19,778 nt of DNA from Anaerolineae bacterium. Its GTDB lineage: Bacteria; Chloroflexota; Anaerolineae; JAAYZQ01. The DNA lies in the NCBI GenBank assembly GCA_016926595.1, contig JAFGOG010000408.1, positions 1-19,778 on the forward strand, read 5' to 3'. Under the pieces are notes generated by a model. That model was given only the letters and a program-made list of their open reading frames with translations. It made no database searches and was not told where the DNA came from. Both the position numbers and the translations under genes were made by a program. Shown here one piece after another: positions 7,882-14,578 of this stretch (the stretch's first letter is position 1; each line of letters begins with the position of its first letter).

Positions 7882-9156
7882 ATGCTAGATATACAATCGA
7901 TCCGCGCCGACTTTGCCATCCTCCAACGCCAGGTTCACGGCAAACCCCTGGTCTACCTGGACAACGCCGCCACCTCGCAAAAGCCAGAGGCGGTCATCCA
8001 AGCCATGGCCGACTATTACCGCCGTTATAATGCCAACATCCATCGCGGCGTCCACACCCTGGCCGAAGAGGCGACGGCGGCCTATGAAGACGCCCGGCGC
8101 AAGGTCGGCCGATTCATCAACGCCCGCAGCCCGCGCGAGGTTGTCTTTGTCCGCAACACCACCGAGGCGATCAACCTGGTGGCTTACTCCTGGGGCCGGG
8201 CCAACCTTCATCCGGGCGACGTCGTCATCCTGACTGAGATGGAGCACCACTCCAACCTGGTGCCCTGGCAGCTCCTGGCCCAGGCCACCGGCGCTCGCCT
8301 GGAGTTCATCGGCCTCGACCCCCAGGGGCGGCTGCTCCTCGACGACCCTACGCCTCCAGGCTCGGCAAGTCTCGACCGCCTGCTGGCCGCTCACGGCGAG
8401 CGGGTCAAGCTGGTCGCCGTGACCGGGATGTCCAACGTCCTGGGGACCGTCAACCCCGTGGCCGAGATCGCCCGCCGGGCTCACGCCGCCGGCGCTTTGC
8501 TGCTGGTAGATGGCGCGCAGAGCGTATCCCACCTGCCGGTCGACGTCCGAGCCCTCGACGCCGACTTGATGGCCTTTTCCGGCCACAAAATGTTGGGGCC
8601 CACCGGCGTCGGAGTCCTGTGGGCCCGCCGAGCCATCCTGGAGGCCATGCCCCCCTTCCTGGGCGGCGGCGACATGATCAAGACCGTCAGCCTGCGCGCC
8701 AGCGAGTGGGCCGAGCCGCCCCAAAAGTTCGAGGCCGGCACCCCCAACGTCGCCCATGCCATCGGCCTGGCCGCCGCCGTCGGCTATTTGGCCGGGCTCG
8801 GCATGGACCAGGTTCACGCCCACGAGCAGAAGTTGGTCGCCCGCGCCCTCGAACGCCTGGCCACCGTGCCCGACCTGCAGATCTACGGCCCACCCGCCGC
8901 GGAGCGGGGGGGCGTCGTAAGTTTCAACCTGATCAAAGACGGCGAGTTGTTGATCCACCCCCACGACCTGGCCAGCATCCTCGACCGCGAGGGCATCGCC
9001 ATCCGCGCCGGCCACCACTGCGCCCAGCCTCTCATCGAGCACTATGGCGTGCCAGCTATGGCCCGCGCCAGCTTTTACATCTACAACCTGGAGCACGAGG
9101 TCGACGTCTTGGTAGAGGCGCTGCTCAAGGCCCGCCATATATTCGGACTTGAATAG
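7882..9156 (+). CDS. sufS: Cysteine desulfurase SufS
   Basis: PLP enzyme that takes sulfur from L-cysteine as a persulfide for the Suf pathway. Length 424 aa, group II type. The PLP-binding Lys is at about residue 236 in SGHKMLGPTGVG, substrate and cofactor motifs include NTTEAINLVAYSWG and TEMEHHSNLVPWQ, and the persulfide-forming Cys is at about 380 in RAGHHCAQP. ATG follows the sufD stop by 3 bases, with GGAG (7870-7873) inside the end of sufD. The gene next downstream is SufU, the partner that accepts its sulfur in bacteria lacking SufE. Confidence 0.97.
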   Translation: MLDIQSIRADFAILQRQVHGKPLVYLDNAATSQKPEAVIQAMADYYRRYNANIHRGVHTLAEEATAAYEDARRKVGRFINARSPREVVFVRNTTEAINLVAYSWGRANLHPGDVVILTEMEHHSNLVPWQLLAQATGARLEFIGLDPQGRLLLDDPTPPGSASLDRLLAAHGERVKLVAVTGMSNVLGTVNPVAEIARRAHAAGALLLVDGAQSVSHLPVDVRALDADLMAFSGHKMLGPTGVGVLWARRAILEAMPPFLGGGDMIKTVSLRASEWAEPPQKFEAGTPNVAHAIGLAAAVGYLAGLGMDQVHAHEQKLVARALERLATVPDLQIYGPPAAERGGVVSFNLIKDGELLIHPHDLASILDREGIAIRAGHHCAQPLIEHYGVPAMARASFYIYNLEHEVDVLVEALLKARHIFGLE

Positions 9157-9164
9157 GCACGATC

Positions 9165-9584
9165 ATGGACGACTTTTACCGCGAAGAGATCCTGGAACAC
9201 TATACCCATCCGCATCATTACGGCACCCTAGCCCACCCCGACATCAGCCACGAGGATCACAACCCATTGTGCGGCGACCAGGTGCGCTTTGACATTGAGC
9301 TCGACGACGACGGCCAGACTGTCAAGGATGTCCGCTTTTCGGGCGTAGGCTGTGCCATCAGCAAAGCCTCGGCCTCCATGCTCAGCGACCTGATCGTCGG
9401 CAAAAAGCTGGACGACATCAAAGACCTCACCAAAGAGGACATCATGGAGGAGCTGGGCCTCGATCTTGGCCCCGTCCGCCTGAAATGCGCCCTGCTGCCC
9501 CTCAAAGTAGTCAAGGCCGGCATCTATGGCCTGTCTGGGGAGATCGACGACGCGTCCGCCGACGACGCTGAGGAGGAATGGTAA
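9165..9584 (+). CDS. sufU: Zinc-dependent sulfurtransferase SufU
   Basis: Accepts persulfide sulfur from SufS and passes it to SufB. Length 139 aa with three cysteines at the family positions: C36 in NPLCGD (with D38), C63 in GVGCAIS and C108 in LKCALLPLK. In SufU these and the Asp bind zinc and exchange with the SufS active site. The insertion between the second and third Cys (about residues 79-100) is typical of SufU and not of the scaffold IscU. The gene is 8 bases after sufS. Its TAA stop overlaps the next ATG by one base, which indicates coupled translation. Confidence 0.95.
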   Translation: MDDFYREEILEHYTHPHHYGTLAHPDISHEDHNPLCGDQVRFDIELDDDGQTVKDVRFSGVGCAISKASASMLSDLIVGKKLDDIKDLTKEDIMEELGLDLGPVRLKCALLPLKVVKAGIYGLSGEIDDASADDAEEEW

Positions 9585-10282
9585 TGTCCCTTCTCAAAGC
9601 AGCCAAAATCGCCGACGTTCCGCCCGGCGCCGTCAAGGTCGTCGAGCTGGGCGATGATGAGATCGCCCTGTGCAACGTCGATGGCCACATCTATGCCATC
9701 GCCAACCTATGCACCCACGATGGCGCCCCGCTTGACCAGGGGCGCCTGGACGGCCACGCCGTCGAGTGCCCGCGCCACGGCGCTCGTTTCGACGTCCGCA
9801 CCGGCTCTGTCCTGGCCCTACCCGCTGTCCTCTCTGTTCCCACCTACCCGGTCCATCTCCGCGGCGACGACATCATGGTAGAGATAGACCAGAGCCCCGC
9901 CCTCCCGGAGGCTCGGGATCTGCGGGAGGTTCATTCAAGGAGCACAACCATGCCAACGCAAGACAAGATCATGACCGCCCTCAAGCAGGTCTTTGACCCC
10001 GAGATCGGGGTCAATGTCGTCGATCTGGGCCTCATCCGCAGCCTCGACGTCGACGAGGCGCACCGCCGCGTTCACGTCGACCTGACGCTGACCAGCCCCG
10101 GCTGTCCCATGGGCCCGCAGATGATCCGCGACGTCCGTACTGAGCTGGCTCGCCTGCCCGGCATCGACCAGGTCGAGGTCGACCTTGTCTGGAGCCCGCC
10201 CTGGCACCCATCCATGATGAGCGACGCCGCCAAAGACGAGCTCGGCTACGACGAGGAGCTGGGCCTGGGCTACACCAACTAG
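9584..10282 (+). CDS. Fusion of Rieske-type ferredoxin and SufT/MIP18-like Fe-S assembly factor
   Basis: A 232-aa protein with two domains. Residues 1-105 are a small Rieske ferredoxin with C43-x-H45 and C62-x2-H65, the ligands of a [2Fe-2S] cluster. Residues 123-232 are a MIP18/SufT-like domain (PF01883 type) with FDPEIGVNVVDLGLI and a conserved Cys174 in TSPGCPMGP, as in SufT-like factors that help deliver clusters to target proteins. The start is ATG 9584, placed 7 bases after AGGAGG; the in-frame ATG at 9578 is too close to it. The linker (about 106-122) contains a second ribosome binding site and ATG in frame, so free SufT may also be made. Rieske and SufT genes are often separate neighbours in suf operons, so the join may be recent loss of a stop codon. 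Confidence 0.9.
   Translation: MSLLKAAKIADVPPGAVKVVELGDDEIALCNVDGHIYAIANLCTHDGAPLDQGRLDGHAVECPRHGARFDVRTGSVLALPAVLSVPTYPVHLRGDDIMVEIDQSPALPEARDLREVHSRSTTMPTQDKIMTALKQVFDPEIGVNVVDLGLIRSLDVDEAHRRVHVDLTLTSPGCPMGPQMIRDVRTELARLPGIDQVEVDLVWSPPWHPSMMSDAAKDELGYDEELGLGYTN
9937..9952 (+). promoter_or_regulatory. sufT: Internal ribosome binding site and ATG for free SufT
   Basis: AAGGAG (9937-9942), a 7-base spacer and ATG (9950-9952) occur in the linker of the fusion, in the same frame. The spacing is as good as that of any gene here. A product from this start would be a 110-aa stand-alone SufT ending at 10282. Confidence 0.55.
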
Positions 10283-10482
10283 CCCTCACCCTCCGGCTCA
10301 GATGTGCGCTATCCGATATCCCCCAGCGTCAAGATAAAGCAACCCTTCATCAGAAATAGCCTGCGCCAGGTCCCACTGTGGTGTAGCTTGCATAAAAAGG
10401 CGTCAAGGCGTGGTAGGATAGCTCTGCCATGTGAACCAGCAGGAACGGGCTCACCACATCATCCTGGAATTAGGAAGGACCG

Positions 10483-10887
10483 ATGGCTGACAAAATAGTC
10501 AAGAGCGAAAAGGAATGGCAGGAGCAGCTTACGCCTGAACAGTATTGGATCATGCGCCAAAAGGGCACTGAACGGCCCTTTACCGGCGAATACTATTATT
10601 TCAAGGGTCACGGCACGTTCAAGTGTGCGGCCTGTGGCAACGACCTGTTCAACTCCGACGCCAAGTACGAGTCGGGATCGGGCTGGCCGAGCTTCTGGGC
10701 GCCCATTTCGGAAGCGAATGTCGAGACTGAGCGGGATACCAGCCACGGCATGATCAGAACCGAAGTTCTGTGCAGCAGGTGCCATGGCCATCTGGGGCAC
10801 CTGTTCGAGGATGGCCCCCAGCCGACAGGGCTGCGCTATTGTATCAACTCGGCTGCCCTGCAGTTTGTGGACGAGAAAAGCGAATAA
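10483..10887 (+). CDS. msrB: Peptide methionine-(R)-S-oxide reductase MsrB
   Basis: Repairs methionine-R-sulfoxide in proteins. Length 134 aa, the full family length. The structural zinc site is two CxxC pairs, C48/C51 (CAAC) and C97/C100 (CSRC). The catalytic Cys is C120 in RYCINSAAL, with GSGWPSFW and HLGHLF as family motifs. It has no signal peptide, so it acts in the cytoplasm, unlike the anchored MsrA next to it. ATG follows AGGAAGGA by 4 bases. The 200 bases before it (10283-10482) hold no convincing gene; a weak TTGCAT/TAGGAT pair at 10388-10419 has a 20-base spacer and is not called. msrA follows after 22 bases, so they form one operon. Confidence 0.96.
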   Translation: MADKIVKSEKEWQEQLTPEQYWIMRQKGTERPFTGEYYYFKGHGTFKCAACGNDLFNSDAKYESGSGWPSFWAPISEANVETERDTSHGMIRTEVLCSRCHGHLGHLFEDGPQPTGLRYCINSAALQFVDEKSE

Positions 10888-10909
10888 CCAACTCTAGAAA
10901 GGTCTCTTG

Positions 10910-11719
10910 ATGGCAGATCCATTCAAAGCCGCCATAGCTATCCTGGGATTGCTGCTGGCGGCGCTTGTTGGGGCAGTGCTGGTCGTGGGCAGGACCGGGC
11001 TGTTCTCTGGCTCAACCGAGAAAACGGACTCGCAGGCTGCCGCCACACCTACCCTGGCGGCCAGGCCAGCCATCCCACCGCTGGATGCGGCCGCACCGGC
11101 CAAGACTGAAACGGCGACCTTTGCCCTGGGCTGATTCTGGGGACCTGACTCCCAGTTCGGGAGTCTCCCTGGCGTCATCCGCACCCGAGTGGGATACGCG
11201 GGCGGAAGCAAGGCCGACCCTACCTATCGCAACCTGGGCGATCACAGCGAGACGATCCAGATCGACTATGACCCAGCCCAGATTTCCTACCAGGAATTGC
11301 TGGACCTGTTTTGGAGCAGTCACAACCCCACCGCCCGGCCCTGGGCGAGGCAGTATGCGTCCATCATTTTCTACCACAACCAGGAGCAAAAACGGCTGGC
11401 GGAAGCGAGTCGGGACCGCGAAGCCGCGCGCCGGGGAAGGACGATCTATACCGAGATCTCGCCCCTGGCCAAGTTCTACCTGGCCGAGACCTACCACCAA
11501 AAGTATCAGCTCCAACAGGTTCCGGCCCTGCTGCGCGAGTTCCGCGCCATCTATCCACAGGATGACGAGTTTGTCGACTCGACGGCCGCCGCGCGCGTCA
11601 ACGGTTACCTTGGGGGCTATGGCACCCTCGCCGCGCTCCAGGCCGACATACAGAACCTGGGCCTATCGCCGACGGCCCAGCAGAAACTGCTGGACCTGGC
11701 GTCGGTCCGCAGGCCATAG
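10910..11719 (+). CDS. msrA: Selenoprotein MsrA: peptide methionine-(S)-S-oxide reductase with Sec encoded by TGA
   Basis: Reduces methionine-S-sulfoxide. Reading through the TGA at 11132-11134 gives one 269-aa protein with ATFALG-U-FWG, so the stop-like codon stands exactly at the catalytic Cys of the universal GCFWG motif (residue 75). The frame then continues without a break through GVIRTRVGYAGGSKADPTY, NLGDHSETIQIDYDP and RQYASIIFYHN, all MsrA-type motifs. A SECIS-like hairpin follows the TGA. The protein contains no cysteine, so there is no resolving Cys; the Sec would have to be recycled by an external thiol. Residues 6-27 are a hydrophobic helix followed by an Ala/Pro-rich linker, so the enzyme is probably anchored with its domain outside the membrane. 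ATG 10910 is chosen over TTG 10907; AAAGG lies 7 bases before it. The alternative is a nonsense pseudogene. Confidence 0.88.
11139..11170 (+). promoter_or_regulatory. Bacterial SECIS-like hairpin after the msrA TGA
   Basis: GACTCCC (11147-11153) and GGGAGTC (11159-11165) form a perfect 7-bp stem with loop AGTTC. A 3-base bulge (11144-11146) leads to an outer stem GGGGA (11139-11143) with TCCCT (11166-11170). The loop starts 20 bases after the TGA and has G as its second base. Known bacterial SECIS elements lie within the coding region just after the UGA with a G in the first two loop positions, so the fit is good. It encodes part of the MsrA domain. Confidence 0.8.
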
Positions 11720-11817
11720 TGGGCAGCCAGGGGGCGTCCAGTCAATTCCCGGCGCTTCCAGCCTGGCAAACCGGCCATCGGTATGCATAGACATCCTGGA
11801 GCAATAGCACATTCAAG

Positions 11818-11845
11818 TTGCGTTTGCTCCTATTTGTGGTACAAT
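11818..11845 (+). promoter_or_regulatory. Promoter of the sulfotransferase-family gene
   Basis: TTGCGT (11818-11823), a 16-base spacer and TACAAT (11840-11845). Transcription should start near 11852, which places the palindromic repeat at the very 5' end of the leader, as in the suf operon. Confidence 0.55.
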
Positions 11846-11856
11846 CCCCCTGTCCG

Positions 11857-11893
11857 ACCCTCTTTCCCCACGAGGGAGAGGGTTGGGGTGAGG
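11857..11893 (+). repeat. Palindromic intergenic repeat, copy 3, in the sulfotransferase leader
   Basis: ACCCTCT (11857-11863) pairs with AGAGGGT (11877-11883), and CCC (11667-type inner arm at 11866-11868) pairs with GGG (11874-11876) after a two-base bulge. It continues as TGGGGTGAGG. This is the fullest copy of the element also found at 4146-4180 and 6457-6488. Confidence 0.7.
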
Positions 11894-11903
11894 ATATTTC
11901 ACA

Positions 11904-11923
11904 CCAGGGGTGAATCACCCTGG
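11904..11923 (+). promoter_or_regulatory. Near-perfect palindrome close to the sulfotransferase start
   Basis: CCAGGGGTGAATCACCCTGG is a palindrome apart from one extra G. It lies between the repeat and the GGAGG at 11926-11930. As RNA it would form a hairpin that ends 2 bases before the ribosome binding site; as DNA it could be an operator. Which one applies cannot be told. Confidence 0.45.
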
Positions 11924-11940
11924 ATGGAGGAACCATAACC

Positions 11941-12510
11941 GTGGAAAGAACCGTAACAATCGTGTCCGGCCTGCCCCGCTCGGGCACATCGATGATGATG
12001 AACATGCTCCAGGCCGGCGGCCTGCCGCTCCTGACCGACAACATCCGCACCGCTGACGACGACAACCCCAAAGGCTATTATGAATTCGAGCAGGTCAAGC
12101 AGATCGAACAGGACCCCACCTGGGTCGATCATGCCCAGGGCAAGGTCGTCAAGCTGATCTCCGCCCTGCTCAAGCACCTGCCGGCAGACTATCACTACAA
12201 GATTGTCTTTATGCGGCGCAAGATCGAAGAGGTCTTGGCCTCCCAGCGCCAGATGCTGATCCGCCGCAACGAGCCCACCGACACCGTCGCCGACGACAAA
12301 ATGGCCGACCTCTACCGCCGCCACCTACAGCAGGTCGAATCCTGGCTGGCCAAACAGCCCAACATCGACGTGCTGTATGTCACCTACAACCAGGTGATCG
12401 CCAACCCCCGCGAGCATGCCGAGCAGATCAACGCCTTCCTGGGCGGCGGCCTCGACGTCGACGCCATGGCCGCCTCCGTCGACCAGATGCTCTACCGCCA
12501 AAGGGCGTAG
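11941..12510 (+). CDS. Small sulfotransferase-family protein
   Basis: A 189-aa protein with a PAPS-binding type loop at residues 9-17 (SGLPRSGTS), the 5'-phosphosulfate loop of sulfotransferases. Further family-like stretches are VFMRRKIEEVLASQRQML, around the 3'-phosphate site, and the end VDQMLYRQRA. It has no signal peptide. The start is GTG, 10 bases after GGAGG (11926-11930). The substrate cannot be inferred; it may also be a related P-loop protein without sulfotransfer activity. It has its own promoter and is followed by a 165-base gap before the convergent radical SAM gene, in which no clear terminator is seen. Confidence 0.85.
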   Translation: MERTVTIVSGLPRSGTSMMMNMLQAGGLPLLTDNIRTADDDNPKGYYEFEQVKQIEQDPTWVDHAQGKVVKLISALLKHLPADYHYKIVFMRRKIEEVLASQRQMLIRRNEPTDTVADDKMADLYRRHLQQVESWLAKQPNIDVLYVTYNQVIANPREHAEQINAFLGGGLDVDAMAASVDQMLYRQRA

Positions 12511-12675
12511 CAAAAGCGCAGTACACCGTCTTGAAACGCGGTGAGATGTTTGTCGCTGTCTCGGCGGCAAACTGCTCTCCATCAACTTGAAAAGAAGGGC
12601 GCCCACAACGGAGCGTCCCCACAGGATGGCGGCCGAGGCCAACCATTCCGCTCTGAATCACCAACGCCCTATTCA

Positions 12676-14409
12676 CTAAAGACGACCCGCCCTCTCATCC
12701 GCCGATTCGCCAATCTGTCCAATCAGCCGCCGCGCCTCCAACTGCACCAGCTCCGGGAGCAGCGCCCGGTACACCTGGCAGTAATCCCCGTGCAGCACGC
12801 TCTTGCGCAGCAGCGGACACCCCCCGCTGCACGCTGTCCTCCATGTACACGCGCCGCATTCGGGATCATTGTCCACTGCCTTGAATAGCTCCTCCCCTCT
12901 GCGCCGCACCGCACACAGTGGATCCTCATTCACCAGCGTCGACCACGGCTCTTCCAGCAGCATCTGACACGCTGATACCTGCCCGGCCGTGCCCACCACC
13001 AGATAATCCCGCCCTGCCGAGCATGCATAACTGTGGGGGATGTCCAGCCGGGTGCGATCCAGAATGGCCGTTAGCGGCAGCGGATAGGTCGGATAAGCCC
13101 GGATGACGGCCAAGATGCCCCGCATCGCCTCCAGCAATTGGGCTGGGCTGGGGCTCAATGGGCCGCGGGCTGCCGGGCTCCTGTCTGGGGCACACTCGCG
13201 GTAGAAATTGATGTTGAATGGCAGCGCCCGTTCCAGGGCAAAAGCCACCGCCTCGCCAGCGCCCTCCAGATTGAGCGACGTGACCGTGATCGAGATGTTG
13301 GGCCTCAGCCCTCGTCCCATTGCCCGTTCCACCGTGTCGGTCACGGCCGCATACGTGCTCCCCCCATCAGGCCTGGCCCGCAGCCGGTCGTGAGTTTCCA
13401 GCCCCCCGTCCAGGGAAACCATCAGCCGCATCCTCGCCCGGCTGATGAAATCGAGCATCGCGTCGGTCACCCCCACCCCATTGGTCAGGATGACCTCCTC
13501 CAGCGTCAGACCCACATCCGCCGTCCTATGCGCAGCACAGGCATGCAACGCCTCGATCAGCGAAAAGTTGAGCGTGGGCTCGCCCCCTGCATACTTGAGC
13601 TTGAGCGTGCTATATCCATGGCGGTTGGCTATCTCCACCAGCCGGTCGATCGTATGGCGCCCCACCTCCCACGTCATCGCTCGCGGCTGCTTGTGGACGT
13701 AGCAATAGGGGCACCGGAGATTGCAGGCCTCAATGACGTGCAGCCAGGCGGACAGGGTTGACGAGCGGGCGGCCACTGTACGCAGGGACGGGGCTACCTG
13801 CGCTGCATGCTTTGCGTGTCGCATGCCGCTGGCGGCATGGCGACTCTTATCCTCAAGCGGGCGCAGCAACCCAATCTGAATCAACTCTTGCGCCGCATCC
13901 AGGGCCGTGACCACCGGCATCCCGGCCAAACGGCCAACAGCTCCTCGGAGTGTGACCGGCGAATCGAAAGCGGCCAGAACCTGGCCGGCTTCCGCATTCA
14001 AGGCAGACACCCCAACCGGCCCGGCCGGATTAAAACACGCCTGCCATCCATTATCCAGGGGCATCGACACGATTTGCGGCTCTTTGATCCACCGGCTGGC
14101 CACCGACCGCACTGCCGGCCTATGAGCCAAGTCGACGGCGCAGGCGCAGTCACAATCCCACGCAGCGCCGGATGTCTCTGCCAACCCTCGCCCTGACCCA
14201 GCCAGGACAACGGATCCGTCAAGGGCGCAGGCGCAATCGCAGTCCAGCGACAGGGACGCAGCCTGCGATCTGATCACCATCGGCTGTTGGGGCGGCGAGA
14301 CCTGGTCCACGCTCAGGTCGCAGGCGCAGTCACAATCACATTGGCCGAGGCGCAGATCGGACATGGAAGGATAGAGTACCAATCGGTTTCTAGCTGCGTC
14401 AAACTGCAT
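12676..14409 (-). CDS. Radical SAM/SPASM enzyme with three N-terminal CDCAC repeats and a PqqD-like domain
   Basis: Probable peptide-modifying enzyme, 577 aa. Residues 1-105 are a low-complexity extension with three Cys motifs: C24-D-C-D-C-A-C30, D-C57-D-C-A-C61 and D-C86-D-C-A-C90. A PqqD/RRE-like domain follows at about 118-185 (FNPAGPVGVSALN to QIGLLRPL). The radical SAM core has C229-x3-C233-x2-C236 and GGEPT at 275-279. The SPASM domain has seven cysteines (463, 481, 518, 521, 527, 531, 544). It is a clear paralogue of 39-1520, with near-identical SPASM signatures such as CSAGRDYL and CQMLLEEPW. The ATG at 14409 follows GAGGG and a good promoter; a downstream ATG at 14364 lacks a ribosome binding site. 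The extension could be a built-in substrate, a metal-binding region or a binding module. Confidence 0.9.
   Translation of the reverse strand: MQFDAARNRLVLYPSMSDLRLGQCDCDCACDLSVDQVSPPQQPMVIRSQAASLSLDCDCACALDGSVVLAGSGRGLAETSGAAWDCDCACAVDLAHRPAVRSVASRWIKEPQIVSMPLDNGWQACFNPAGPVGVSALNAEAGQVLAAFDSPVTLRGAVGRLAGMPVVTALDAAQELIQIGLLRPLEDKSRHAASGMRHAKHAAQVAPSLRTVAARSSTLSAWLHVIEACNLRCPYCYVHKQPRAMTWEVGRHTIDRLVEIANRHGYSTLKLKYAGGEPTLNFSLIEALHACAAHRTADVGLTLEEVILTNGVGVTDAMLDFISRARMRLMVSLDGGLETHDRLRARPDGGSTYAAVTDTVERAMGRGLRPNISITVTSLNLEGAGEAVAFALERALPFNINFYRECAPDRSPAARGPLSPSPAQLLEAMRGILAVIRAYPTYPLPLTAILDRTRLDIPHSYACSAGRDYLVVGTAGQVSACQMLLEEPWSTLVNEDPLCAVRRRGEELFKAVDNDPECGACTWRTACSGGCPLLRKSVLHGDYCQVYRALLPELVQLEARRLIGQIGESADERAGRL
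14140..14340 (-). repeat. Three in-frame repeats encoding DCDCAC
   Basis: An 18-base unit occurs identically at 14320-14337 and 14140-14157 and with three changes at 14227-14244. The units are 93 and 87 bases apart, whole numbers of codons. In the first copy an additional Cys codon precedes the unit. The sequences between the units are not alike, so only the motif is conserved. The paralogue at 39-1520 has one altered copy. Confidence 0.85.
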
Positions 14410-14420
14410 GTCACCCTCTG

Positions 14421-14466
14421 TTGGTCAGACTAGCGTTATTATACCATTTCTACCAGTCTAAGCCAA
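14421..14466. promoter_or_regulatory. Inverted repeat spanning the promoter, possible operator
   Basis: TTGGTCAGACT (14421-14431) and AGTCTAAGCCAA (14455-14466) are inverted copies with one mismatch and one extra base. One arm covers the -35 box and the other lies at the start of transcription, with the -10 between them. This placement would suit a repressor. No known regulator site is recognised. Confidence 0.4.
14438..14466 (-). promoter_or_regulatory. Extended -10 promoter of the CDCAC radical SAM gene
   Basis: On the minus strand TTGGCT (14466-14461), a 17-base spacer and TATAAT (14443-14438) preceded by TGG. Predicted transcription start is near 14431, with a leader of about 22 bases. 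Confidence 0.75.
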
Positions 14467-14493
14467 TCCTCTAGCGGGTGTATCTCGAGGATT
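14465..14493. promoter_or_regulatory. Perfect 7-bp inverted repeat upstream of the -35 box
   Basis: AATCCTC (14465-14471) and GAGGATT (14487-14493) with a 15-base centre. It touches the -35 box of the radical SAM promoter. It is also downstream of the NTPase gene at 14579, but no T-run follows, so a terminator is less likely. Confidence 0.3.
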
Positions 14494-14578
14494 AGAATGC
14501 TACCCCATGGTCCTAGACCGCTCGACTCCCCTCTGCTCCCCGGTCCCTTTGCCTCTCTGCCTTTCCACTCCCTCCTGC

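Noticed and set aside
7885..9138. Long open frame of 417 codons on the minus strand across sufS
   Set aside because: Its product has biased composition (Gly, Val, Asp, Gln) typical of antisense frames in GC-rich genes, and sufS on the plus strand is certain.
10283..10300. CCCTCACCCTCCGGC as a fourth, reverse-oriented copy of the palindromic repeat
   Set aside because: Only the first ten or so bases agree and there is no matching second arm.
10388..10419. TTGCAT/TAGGAT as promoter for msrB
   Set aside because: The 20-base spacer is too long for a confident call.
10304..10498. 64-codon plus-strand frame between the sufT fusion and msrB
   Set aside because: No ribosome binding site, no recognisable motif, and it runs into the msrB start.
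10910..11134. Separate 74-aa membrane peptide ending at TGA, followed by an independent 176-aa MsrA fragment starting at GTG 11189
   Set aside because: The two frames are the same, the TGA replaces the catalytic Cys, and the GTG start would remove the active site. One selenoprotein explains both.
12511..12675. Rho-independent terminator between the sulfotransferase and radical SAM genes
   Set aside because: GGGCGCCC and nearby GC-rich segments give no clear stem followed by a T-run on either strand.
14140..14340. Possible CRISPR-like array (18-base repeats with about 70-base spacers)
   Set aside because: Units are spaced in whole codons inside an open frame, encode the same Cys motif and number only three; protein repeats explain them.
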